Assembly (NCBI RefSeq): GCF_021155775.2
Contig: NC_060234.1
Location: 19,182,526-19,246,525 of the forward strand
Length of the DNA stretch: 64,000 bases
Direction: 5' to 3'
Source of the DNA: Neodiprion pinetum
Lineage: Eukaryota > Arthropoda > Insecta > Hymenoptera > Diprionidae
Shown here: positions 51,088 to 62,963 of the stretch, one piece after another
Position numbering within the stretch: the first letter of the stretch is position 1
Layout of the letters: every line of letters begins with the position of its first letter
Notes under the pieces: generated by a model
Database searches by the model: none
What the model was told of the DNA's origin: nothing
The model's input: the letters and a program-made list of their open reading frames with translations, nothing else
Program-made: the position numbers and the translations under genes

Positions 51088-52662
51088 TACCCAAGTAGAA
51101 ATTGACGTCAGACGTCGGCCAGGCCCTGCGCAGGCTTGCCTGATAGTCCAGTCAAGATAGGTAAAAAGTCGACATTCAATTTCCTACAACTTTGGTTCTC
51201 GAGCTTTTTTTCAAAAAATGGATCTTTTTCGAATTAAACCTGAAAATAGCGGCAAAGTAAAACTATTGTATTATCTTGTTTATTTTTGACGTTAGGGCAT
51301 AAATGAACATAAATAAACTTGTAGAGAATTAAATTTTCAACAATTTTGGTCTCCACCTTTTTTTTGCTACAGTCAATATTTAAGGTAGTAGTACGCCAAC
51401 GGCAAAGAAAAAGAGGCATTTATGCCTTAAAGTCAGAAATAAACAAGATAATACAATAGTTTTACTTCGCCGCTATTTTCAGGTTTAATTCGAAAATTGA
51501 ATTTCCTACAACTTTTGTCTTTACCATTTTTCCTTCAAATTGAAAATGGCCGAGTTATTCAAGAAAAACTATTTTTCATAAAATTCAAGATGGCGGCGAT
51601 ATCATGGGGCCAATTTGGTCGACTTTTGGATTGAGGACTCCCAGTGACCCTCCCCCCCAACGATTGAACCAAGAAAAAATGAAAATGGAATTAATGCAAA
51701 GTGAAAACCTATCTTGACTGGACTATGACTGCCTGATCAAGCTGAAGTCAGGCTACCTGATCCTGAGGCCCTTGATCACGAATGTAACGCAATGTTCTAG
51801 AATCGCCTGAATAGGCTGTATTGGTCGGGCCCTTATTAGATTCAAGGCTAGGCTTTCTGATCAAGCTCTCATTGGATTCACTGATCCAGGCCCTAATCAA
51901 GCGTTGATCAGAACTAGATTAGTGCTTCACCAGGTCTTTATCAGGGCAGGTTAAGACACTACGTGATTAAGGCTCTGGCGACGATTATACAGATTTATTG
52001 ATTTTTGAAATAACGTGACAAATTATTTAGTTTTATACAGATGCGAAGTTAAGGCTACCAAAAAATGAGCAGCTGATATCTGTAGGTAGATATCTAGAAA
52101 AAAAACAACAAGCTGCGAAATGATATTTCCTACAATTTTGTAGGTAGATGGCCACACTTTATGACAAGTCATTTGATACTTTCATCATGAGAACGCCAAC
52201 GGCTTCCATGACGCCTGGTGGCTACTCGCGGTACTTGCAATGTGTCAGGCTTAGACTGGCTCAGATGAGATGTGCCATAGTAGAGTTGGCTTGACCTGAG
52301 CCTGCTGACCAGGGCCAGATCAGGCATGTCGTACTCGGAAATGCCTGATATTATCCTGACTAGGACAACATCAAGTGCGCCTCAGTGATATGATGTCTGA
52401 TGACAACCTGACAGAGGGCCCAACATGCACGCCTTAGTAAGGGTTGCCTGAGGCCAACTTGGCCAGGGCTGCGACAGGCGCAACTTACTCAAAAATATCA
52501 GGAACGCCTGAGCCTTACCTAACCAGGGGCCTAGCAGGCACGCCTGAGTAAAAGGTGCCTGAGGCCAACTTGGCCCAGGGCCATACCAGGTGTAACTTAG
52601 TAACGTGTGCCTGAGCCTATCTTGACCAGGGCCTGATGGAACCTCGAATTTCCACTCGGGTA
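51088..52662. mobile_element. TIR element with internal repeats and a nested palindrome
   Basis: A 1.57-kb non-coding unit bounded by inverted ends TACCCAAGTAGAAATT (left) and, read inward from the right, TACCCGAGTGGAAATT. The left part holds a 0.58-kb palindrome (51144-51727; outer blocks TAGTCCAGTCAAGATAGG and its inverse, inner blocks CTATTGTATTATCTTG and inverse). The right part (about 51730-52640) is built of diverged repeats of CCTGA, CCAGGGCC and TGATCAGG words, for example GCCTGAGGCCAACTTGGCC twice. No transposase. Target duplication not identified. Confidence 0.75.
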
Positions 52663-55600
52663 GTTATAAGAATCACTCTAAGCATGAAAGTAATAGTTTA
52701 GACTTACCTCCGATTACTTATGTCTATAGTGACCAGAAGTTTATTGGATTTGGCAATATCTCAAGAATGAATGAACAGATTTGTATGATTATTATCTGAA
52801 TCAACATGGGTCGGTCTAACTTAGAACTGACCAGATTCTGAGAAAAATCGACCAAGTTAACCTCTGAGCTTCTTAATTTGAAAAAATGAAAAAATGTACA
52901 TACTTTCGTCTTAATTCTTATATTTTCGTAAGTAATCGAAATAGCGGTAAGTTTTAGAGTTCATCCTTTCAGGTCCGTCGACTTTCCTTGTTATGATGCT
53001 GACTTTGTTACTCGTCTTCGAAATGAAATAACTCTTCTAATTGATTTTAACGAAACCATTTCATTTCATTGATTTTTGTAGAACCGGAACGAGTAGGTCA
53101 GATAATTATCACTACTTACACTAAGTGAAGACAATAACTACGTTTCGAATATTTAATAATTTTGATTATCCTCGTAGGCTTTTTTATTATATGCATTGTG
53201 ATCTCGATTTCGAATGAACAGATACATCTAAAGCACTCTGCGACTGTGAGGTATCTACTAATGAGTAAGGATTTGAATACACCACTTTTTTTTAAACATT
53301 AAGCACTAATTAAAATTCTAGTGACTACGAAGGCCTCATTGTCAGTTAACTAGCAAAAATAGCTTCCGTATCATAATATATTCGCTTAGTGGAGGTACCT
53401 AAATATGTGGGGCCTATTATCTCAACCTATTACACGGACCGCATTTTTCTAAAGTAATGATCGTGGTTCTTTGTGCTTAACCTGATGTTGGATATACCTC
53501 AACACGCGCAACGGTATTAAAAAGATGAATCACATAACCCAAGGGGTATTTCACTCAAGCGATCGTGGTATCAATATCAGTCGAAATTATTTTTAATCAC
53601 CGAAATCACACTGAACTTAGTAATATTAAAATAAATTTCTTCATTAGTAATGATGGTAGTCATGAGAAATCATTTAGGATTACGAAAATCACTCTCTAAT
53701 CTTAAGACATCATATGAAATGTTAGAAATCATATGGAATTTTAGAAATCGTAAGATATCACGTAGTCAAAGTAAAATTATTCGTCGAGTAATCTATTGTG
53801 ATCACTCTGTAAATGTGCGTTAGCATGAAATATGTGATCATGGTATCAACATTTGTTCCAGTGAAACACCTCTTGTTATAAATTGTGGCACTTCAATGCC
53901 TTTCCAGTTACATCAAATATTCATTGGATAGATTAACCAATATTTATTTAAATTTAAATAAGATTATTAGTCTTTAACAGGCTGCTTATTTGTGTTGACC
54001 AAAGTATGAATGTAGCGAAGTCAATTGGATCATCATTGATCCAAACAAATTTATTCCATTCAGTTAAACCCCGTTAAATTACACAAAATAAGGCGATGCT
54101 TGATTGGACGAGTTACACAATCGGGGTCACATTCAGTACTAATTTGGCAGCAAATATACAGGTCCTGATTTTCAATGGTTCATTAACAACGTTTGTTAGG
54201 TAGGGAAAAATGCAGAGAAGAATTCTAAGTTTTTATAACATTTTTCCCACAACTGTAGAAAAATACCGCAATTATTTGAAAACTTTCGACTAAACCATTC
54301 ACTCGAAATAAAACGAGAAAATTGACATTTTATGCATGGGTATTTACGTGATACGTAACGAAATATGGAGTTTTTAATTGAAAATAATTTGTTAAAAAGG
54401 TGAAAGCTGAATCAAAAAACAATTGAAACTGCAGAAAACATACTCCGAAATCGAATAAAACATTTTTGAAACGCTTTGTTTACATCGTTTATGAGTAATC
54501 AACACAAACGTAAGAAGGTTCTTTGGAAAACTGTAGCATTCAAAACTGTTTTGCCATGAACGTCCGGTACAGTAGGTATTAAACTTTGTCGGCGGAAAAA
54601 GTTGAACGTATGTACTACAACTGATGAACAGAAACGGGAAGTTGCAAGATACTTCGATAACATACTTTAATGTTCGGTGAAAAATGTATACTTTCACATA
54701 AAACTAGTAATATTTATATTACTAAACATTGGAAGAAATCAACTAAGTTGTGTCATCGTGAAGGTGAATGTAAGAGAGTCGGTATTCGTTAAACGCCGTT
54801 GTACAGTCAGATATCACGTATTTCCATTATCATCAAATCCTATTTATCACTGACGTCAAAGTGCCGTAGATAGCATAATTCTACATGCAATGTCCAACAA
54901 AAATGTGCCAACTTTTTTAGTTCATTGTAGAATAACGCAAACAAAGGTATTTCTACGATTAACCCTAGTCACTTACACCTAGGGAAACTTCCACATTCCT
55001 TACGCGGGATTACCCAGACTCCAGCCAACTTTGGAATTTTTTACTGTACACAACAATACGTTATGTTCAATTATGACTTGAGCAAAAATCTAAAACAAAA
55101 TTTAAGAATTTGTAAATACACTCCAATCTTAGTTTCAACAAAAAACGGTGAAGGATGTGGGAGCAATTCTTGAAGCAAAAAAAGTAAAACAATATGCGAT
55201 ACATACATGGGGTCTTTGAGGCGCCAAAGTTTTTTCAATCATTCTTCATTTTACTTGCACAAGCAACCCTGATTCTACCACGCTGACTTTAAAATTGTAC
55301 GTTAAAGTAGGTTCTGCGGTCGACTGGACCCCATGTCAGTGACTGGGATTAATGGTAATTGAATTACACTAAAATACATTTTTTAGTACTATTGTTGCGT
55401 GAAATAAATTGTTTTCGCAATAATCTGGTTGGGCATTTCACGTAGAATTGCACTAACAGTAACCACATCGGGTCAACGATGTGTAGGCTCTGGTAAATGC
55501 CAAAATAAGTCAAATCTGACTCGATCGGTAAAGACTGACTATAGCATCCCCTTAAGAAGATCTCATAGTCGTACTCATCCGCCTGCGGAATGGCCGGATG

Positions 55601-56295
55601 CAAAATTATCGAATCACACCCAAGCGGAGTGTTAGAATAAATTTGAGTTCTGGCATTTAACAATTTAAAACTAAAAACAATATCTAAATTGGTTACTGAC
55701 GAAAGAAATTTGAGTTTTATTGTTGTGCATTAGAAAAATTTGAAAATCTGCATTCTTGGTAATTTATTCAGAAGTATTGATCACATTTAAATTTGGGTTG
55801 ATTGTCGTGATTGTAAGATATCGGGTTAATCTAGAATGAAGTAATAAAATGAAACATTCTCTCACCATTCAACAATTGCTACATCGTATAGAATAACGGA
55901 CAGCGCTTGTTATATTATAAATCTAGAATTAGTTGCATTGTTTTCACCACCTTACCGACAGAGCAAATAAGTTTTTAAAAAATTTTGGTCCAGTTCTATA
56001 ACAAGTGTCATTTTTTGAATTGTAAATGACTGAAGAACAGAAGAAAATTATTTTTATTATTTTATTGAATAATGCAAAAACCCTTAACGTGCCTAAGTAT
56101 TAGTCGTAATTACTGACCTTAAGTTTCAGTTTCCGCCTCTAGATGGCGCTGACAAAGACTGTACAATCTATCGACTTAAAAATACAAACGGGCATTCTCG
56201 TGTTTTGTTATCTTCCCTTGCAGTAACAGGTATCTGCAGCTCATATTACTGTCAAGCATTTTCTCCAAGACCCAACGCAGTACTTGGCATTTAAC
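52663..56295. other. Intergenic, nothing recognised
   Basis: AT-rich, no supported gene. Minus-strand frames at 54392-54697 and 55364-55663 have no family resemblance. Confidence 0.4.
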
Positions 56296-56700
56296 ACAAT
56301 ACTTTTTTGGGTTGAATTAATTAAAAATAATTCATCTAATTCAATTGATGTTATTTATTTCATATAATTTTTTTTATTCCAGATAAATTTCTTTAATTCA
56401 ACTTGATTCATTTCAATTCACGAATTTAAATTTTGTTCTCGATAATTAACTCGATTTCAAGTGAGTTTAAAGAAATTTCTATCCAGTCGTTCGTATTTCC
56501 TGTTAATTCGACTAAATTTTTTTTAATTCAACTTATTATTTTTACTTTAATTTCATTTTTTTCACTGTAAACAGATAATTCTGACATGAATCGAAATTAA
56601 TTTAAATCAACTTGGGGTAATTTTTAAGAATTTATTTAATTCTCATTAATTCAGATGAATTGTAATTAATCCACAAACCTATTGACACATCGCTTAATAG
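56296..56700. repeat. Low-complexity AATTCA-rich tract
   Basis: Highly enriched in TTAATTCAA, AATTAATT and poly-T words with no longer-period order. Confidence 0.7.
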
Positions 56701-56803
56701 TGAGTTATTTCCCCCTCGGCTAGCTCATCGTTTGAAACTTCGCTAACATAATAAACACATCAACTGCTGTCGTAATAACGGAATCGTTCACGGTAAATTC
56801 ACA

Positions 56804-57135
56804 AAGTACTACCTCGTTATGAGAGAGTGTTAGGGCGGTTAGGGGAATAGGAGTCTAAGAAATTCGTCGCCGGAGCGTTCCCCACTACTGCCTGCAGAAC
56901 CCGGGGATCACACGTGAGTGAGCGAGCCTGTCGATGATCACCACTCCTCGTTGCAAGAGGATCACAGTTCTGTGTAAACGAATTCGGTGTCTAAACACGT
57001 ATGATTGAACGCAATTGCTTATAACAAGTCCGCGCCAAAGTTGAGGGACGTCAGGTAGACAGTTAGGGTGGGGGAAGTTATAAAACTCGGTTAAGCGGAA
57101 CGAAGGGGAACTTCTCTCATAACGAGGTAGTACTG
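56804..57135. mobile_element. pogo/Tigger-like MITE
   Basis: A 332-bp element with inverted ends: left AAGTACTACCTCGTTATGAG, right (read inward) CAGTACTACCTCGTTATGAG. The CAGT...CCTCGTTAT form is typical of pogo/Tigger termini, and TA follows the right end as expected for TA target duplication, though the left TA is not intact. GC content is higher than the flanks. No transposase. Confidence 0.75.
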
Positions 57136-57357
57136 TATGTCGATTCACAAAATCTTCTGAAACCATGAGATAAACAAAACTTGTGATTATGTACGCTGAT
57201 TCCTTAGAGTTCGAAAAGTGGTTTTTATTTGCTAAGGAAAGTTCATAGCTTCTAAATTGAATTCGGCCCCATAATGAAGTTTCTATACGTTTTTCTTCAC
57301 TAATAAAAGATTATTCTCTGAAATGATTAGCGAAAAATAACGTGTGGCTTTTGATAC

Positions 57358-58164
57358 TGTTACGTCCCAGCCGATAATTATGGCTGCACGCTCTCTGTAT
57401 CGTAACCTACCGACGTGCAATTATCATAAGAAAGCACATATGCTCATACCATAGCCTTTAAGAACCATATAGATAAAGATTTAGTTATCATCTTGGTGTG
57501 CAATGGTCTCGCACCGACAATCGTTCATGTATCATTTTCATTTCTTTATTTTATATCTTCAATTCCAACTCAGGCTCGCGAACTCTCACTGACCAAACTT
57601 AAGGAACGTGAGAGAAGACAAGACGAGCAGTTCACAAAGTATCATTCTTAGAATTCAAATTGCATTCTTACAACTAACTATCTTGTCAGCATTGCACCGA
57701 TTGGCTTCTTCAAGACCAATCGTCTTGCACTGAAGTAGCCAAAAACCAATCAGGAGTCTCTTCCAGACCTCCCACTATTCAAGGTCCTTTTCGAACTAGA
57801 CAGTTGCAAATTAGAATCACTTCAGACATCGGCAGAAACAGAATCAATTTAGACGTCGGACCATTGCACACCTCGAAATCAAAAACGTCAATTATGATTC
57901 TGTCATAGAGCACTCATCGTCAGAAGCTTCGAACTTTAGAACAGCTAACCAAGTGAATAACACCAAAAACCCATACCTCGAAAACCAGTTAACGAACATA
58001 TTATATTTAATAAACGTGTATTTTGAATTAAAGTGTGTGTAGAGCGAGTTATTTCAATCACGCATAGTGTTAGTTGGCACGACCCACAACAAAATTCCAC
58101 ACCAAGACAGGCTGCCCGAGAAATTGTAAAGGATTTTTCGGGATGTTCTTCCCAGAACGTAACA
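57358..58164. mobile_element. Solo LTR, Ty3/gypsy-like
   Basis: An 807-bp unit starting TGTTACGTCCCAG and ending CCCAGAACGTAACA, giving inverted TGTTACG/CGTAACA termini, and flanked by the direct repeat ATAC (57354-57357 and 58165-58168). An AATAAA at 58009-58014 is placed as an LTR polyadenylation signal would be. No second LTR or internal genes, so it is most likely a solo LTR left by recombination. Orientation, if the AATAAA is used, is plus. Confidence 0.82.
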
Positions 58165-58168
58165 ATAC

Positions 58169-60405
58169 ATTTGAAAAACTATGGTGTTTCTGGCATTTTA
58201 TAAAGTTTGAGCGCTACTGTATCGTTTTACATATTATAATTTTAAAACTTACTAAACGCTGAGGCTTTTGCAGTTTCAACTTTGCTTCGGTTGATCCGTA
58301 TTTCGAATTACACTGTTATAAACTTGGACATTATTGATTTTTTAATATATTTCCGCTAGTGCTGATGTTTAAACATCTTCGAATAAAAATCTGTAAAAAA
58401 TCTCGGATCTTCTTACGAACTGACGAAATCGTTTCACAAAGTTTGAACCGGTTCTGCAAGGGTGTGAGTTTTGGTTAGGTCGATTACACGTAGAATGCCC
58501 CATAAAAAATCACACTATGAGATTTCTCCTAAGAAACGTGTAATCTAGCACTCCGATAATTATTGATTGAATTGTGGGTTAATGTCAAGTCAGAACAAAG
58601 TAATTAATACCTAAATAAATAACGACAATATTCTCGACAGCAGCGCCCTCTCAGTACGAATGCATCAATGCAATATAATGCGAGATGTAATGCGTACTTG
58701 GCAACAGGGGATTGAATATGCTGACCGTGTTTCCGGGTAGGCGTAATTCCGTGATCACTTTCTGAAAGGTTGCGCAACTTTAGGGTGACTCACATATGAG
58801 AACACGAGCGATGAGTCATCACCTTCCAGAAAATTCTTACGATTTTAGAATGTACTCAGTCAACAAGTTTCACAATTTTCAGGGAAATACCACGATAGCG
58901 GAATTTTACATGATTTCGTGCTTGGACCGTAGCTGTGTCGAGTGACGAAGTCGACATAAATAGCAATAGTAGAATATTTGTGCAGAGAATGAATTCCCGA
59001 TGCGGCAAACAACGCGAAACGCAACAGGTCACGCGACAGCGACAAACGAAACAAACGAATATGCCGCTCGACCGTCATTGCAAACTGTTGTTTTTAGCAT
59101 TGTTTGTCGCTCTAGGCAGTCTCGGGGCTACAAAATTATAGAATAAGTACCCAGGCGTTATGGGTGAGAATCAGTACCCACATATAGGTATTTCTTTGTT
59201 GCGAAAAGTGATTCCGTTGTCTTCAACAGCCGTAGTTCATTCATTAAGCATTTAACAACAACACAGCTGCTGAATATCAGCGAAATTTGATTCAGACCGC
59301 GTTAAGATTCTTGCCTTATCAAGATTCGCGGCAACGAATCGCCGCCAAATACTCGTAGGCCGGCGAGCGCTATGCGATCACACTTTGCTGACTCTAAACG
59401 AACTATTTTGTAGGGTTGTACCATTTGCATATTATATGCTTGGAAGTTTTAAAAATTGTTTCGACCAAGATATTTCAGCATTGGCTATCATTTCTATTCA
59501 CCACCCCCATTTTGGTATGTAAACAATCATCCGGTTGAAATGATATGGTCTTTTGCCTGACTCAAGTTGTAAATTTAGTTTTTGCCGAAAAAACATGTTT
59601 CAGAAATTATGAATTTTTAATTCAAGTTTAATAAGTACATTGCACTAGACGACTATTTTCCATCTAGGATACATTTGGAAAATCATTATTTTCACGTTTG
59701 ATGAGAAAAATTGGGTAAGAAATTGAAATTCTCGTGATATTTTTATTTCATTTTCAAAATTTGAATCATTCATTTGTCACGGGATAAATGTCTAGTTCGA
59801 ATGAGCAGTTACGGAACTAGTTTTGTGCCCAACCGAGATGTTAACTCAAACACCTGTTGGGTTCATATTTCCGGTGTGGTGGTGCAGGCTTAACGCAGGT
59901 ATTAGGTTCGACCTCGTCGATTTGGAAACGTTAGTTATACTCTCAAAGTCAGTTTAAGAAAACGCCAAGGGGATCGATGCTGAGAAAGATAAATAGCTAT
60001 GTAACTAATCATAAGTCATTATTCATGCTGGGCATACACAATGCTGCGTGTGGAATTGTTGAATTGCACAAAGTGGATTTTGGGGGTTCGATTATGAATG
60101 TTTGGAATCGTGATTTCGAAGATCGAATTGAAATTAACTTGCTAAATTTGGGAGATGAATATTGAAGTTGCTTTGACGCAAGTTATATTAAAAGTATACT
60201 TATTGTATAATGAAACAGAAGTGATACGGAGACAAAGTGTTCGAATCCAGGAAAAGTGTAAGAGTTCAGAATAGTGGGGGAATACATAGTGCTGAGTAGG
60301 TAAAATTACTAGTGTCGTGTGCACTCAAGGTTTTACATTTATCTGATTGTTCGCATGCACAGAGCAGTATGGAAATATGAGGACAGGGGAAAGATTATAT
60401 GCGTC
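58169..60405. other. Intergenic, nothing firm
   Basis: No supported gene apart from the doubtful signal-peptide-like frame at 59061-59141. Confidence 0.4.
59061..59141 (+). CDS. Tiny frame resembling a signal peptide
   Basis: A 26-residue frame: MPLDRHCKLL followed by FLALFVALGSLGATKL, i.e. a basic start, hydrophobic core and small-residue end as in a secretory signal peptide. The frame stops at TAG (59139-59141). It could be a first exon whose donor was not found, or chance. Confidence 0.18.
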   Translation: MPLDRHCKLLFLALFVALGSLGATKL

Positions 60406-60409
60406 TTAA

Positions 60410-60769
60410 GAAGGTGTCCTGGTCGATTTGAACGTCGACGTATATATCTCCAAGTATCGTTCACGTATCTCAACCGGGAAAAAAGACTTAACAGCCCCAT
60501 TCTATACGCAATTCCAAACAAAAACACTACAACAAATTTTCATATAACGCAGAAATAAAAAAATGACACGGATCATATGAAATCGCAATAGTAAATTCGT
60601 ACAATTCATCAGATTTTTTCATTTCTTCGTCAAATGAAAATGGGTTTGAGTGTTTTTGTCCAGAATTGCGTATAAGATGGGGCTTAAAACCTTTCTTCGC
60701 TTTTCAGATACAAGGACTTCGATATTTGAAGATATATACGTCAACGTCGAAATCGACCAGGGCGCCCCC
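60410..60769. mobile_element. Palindromic MITE, TTAA-flanked, copy 3
   Basis: Directly flanked by TTAA at 60406-60409 and 60770-60773. The ends are inverted (GAAGGTGTCCTGGTCGATTT and ...AAATCGACCAGGGCGCCCCC) and the arms pair through CAACGTCGAAATCG and AATATATCTCC-like blocks. It shares the internal block ATCGCAATAGTAAATTCGTA with copy 1 at 2640-3065 and CCCATTCTATACGCAATTCC with copy 2. Confidence 0.88.
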
Positions 60770-60773
60770 TTAA

Positions 60774-62963
60774 GAGAAATTCGAGAAAGCTAGTAAAGCG
60801 AAGGTAATGAGGTAGATGGGAGAAAAATTTGGTTATAAAGCCAGACGTAATACATGTATAAATAATTTAATTTTCAGAGGGTAAACCGTAATAACATCAC
60901 GGTTGGGTGTGGATACGATCACAATCATCAACCCCGTAACACCAATGGGTAGACGTTTTTTTTTTGTGAAATTTTATACATGGGATTTGTTCGGTTGATT
61001 ATAAACATAAAATTGTGAATAAAAATATTAAAATAAATTATGATAGCAAAATTTAGTTCACAATTCTATCTGAACCAGATCATTCGTTGAAAAGGATTTT
61101 TGTTCCATTTCGGTGAAATATTTTCGAAGAAACATGAAAAAAATTATTTTCACGTGCCATGCATTTAAAAATCCAATCCGTGGAGTTGCTTGACGTAAAC
61201 CTCATGATGCAACATTATTTTCGAAAGTAAGTGACGCGTATGATGTTTAGTAGTTGAAAATACTTTTTTTTATTGTAGATTACTACTTTGACGATTTTGT
61301 ATAGGATAATAGTGTGTCGCATAATTTTGTGTAAGATAGGTCTGTACAGCATCTGTGTGTACTCAACAAATTCACCAAGTGTCGGTGAAATATTTTTGTA
61401 CGGTTGCACCTTTTCGAACTGGTGTATCGGAAAACAATATACGCGACGAATTGATAACCTTCCTCCTTTTGTGAAGTCGGGGAAAAATAAAAATTTTCCG
61501 AAAATATTCAAATGCAAATAATATTCTTGAGGTATAGTAACAATAACTTAGGCATTTGCATGTCTATTCCAATTCTCATACTTACCTTCGCGCTTTTCGG
61601 AGAGCTTCATTACTACATCTATGAGGATATTGAAGGAGAACTTGCAATCACAACGAATGTGAAAAGCAAGGTAAACCAGGGTTTGTTACAAGGGAATTAA
61701 TAATTTATTTATCTCAGCTCTTAAAAAATCTATATTATACAGTCTAACTGTCAAACGTAAAACAAGTAAAATCCAACGAACGCTACTAAAAAAATTATAA
61801 ATTTATTCTTTACAGTGTCTTGACATCTAATCACTGCATCAGTTCCGTCAAATATTTGAAATTGTTATATAATAATCACAGCAATAATGTACCGATATAA
61901 ACAACATCCAGCATTTTATACGACATACATGTATATACCTATTAATTTTTAATACCAAAAAGAGTTATAATTATATTCTTACCAAAAAGATGTACAACAC
62001 TTGTAACGCGCACTGACAAGGAGAGTAGGGAGGCTTGATGTCGCGAAACGGGTTGTCCTTGCACGTGGTGAAAATTTAAGGCCCCCGATTAACGTGGTTT
62101 TTTATTTTCAATCCAATGGGCCGTGGTTGCTCAGATATCGCAATTTGAAATTTTTGGATTTTCGGGCGGGTTTCGGCTCGCGCTTAGAGCATGTGAAATA
62201 GGGCAGTTCAGAAGCGGGCCATTTTTTCGATTTCGCTCTTTTCCGAGATTCTTGCACTATTTTACTAAAAAATAGCACATGCGAAAGTGCTGGGCTGAAA
62301 ACTTTTTTCACTACTGCCTCAACGACGTTGACATTTCGAGTAAAAAAGCTATTTTCGGGAATTTCAAAATTGAGATATTCGTAAATCCTTCGATTGCTAT
62401 GTTTTGTATGACGTAACAAAAGTTTATTGAAAAAGTCCAAAAATCTCGGAGAAGAGCAGAGCTAAAAAAAGGGCTTTTCTGAACCTCTCTACTCCAAGTA
62501 TTTCATCTTTAACCGTTATTGGGTACATTGTAATATTTATGAAACATTCTGTGGTGTGTCAGACAACTTGTACCAAATTAATCCTCGTATGACTAATAAT
62601 CTATTTTAAAATACTTAGAATAGTAATTTTAGGAAAGATAATTGAACTGTCGTCAAAATTGATAAATGAAAACGAGAATACGAATCAGAAATAAAAAACA
62701 CAAAATATTATTTGGGCAGTAGAATCGTACATTAATAATAACGCTATAGTACGTATTGCATCACAAATGAGAACGACTGAGAAATACCTATATAAACTCG
62801 AAATCGCAGGTCTGTTCGGTTCCACTGTTCGGCACGTGTCGCACACCTATAGCTTACTACTTTGATATAGTGACCTCTTCTTGCGACACGACGTCAATTT
62901 GATTCGTATTAACGTATACATCACTAGACGCTCTCATGTCTATGTATTATAATTAATAGATGG
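60774..62963. other. Intergenic, nothing firm
   Basis: AT-rich. The minus-strand frame 62108-62440 (110 codons) has a basic, low-complexity composition and no recognisable motif. The part nearest 62963 may be 3' UTR of the gene at the right edge. Confidence 0.4.

Noticed and set aside
62108..62440. A 110-codon minus-strand open frame
   Set aside because: Lys/Arg-rich low-complexity sequence without a recognisable domain or splice context.
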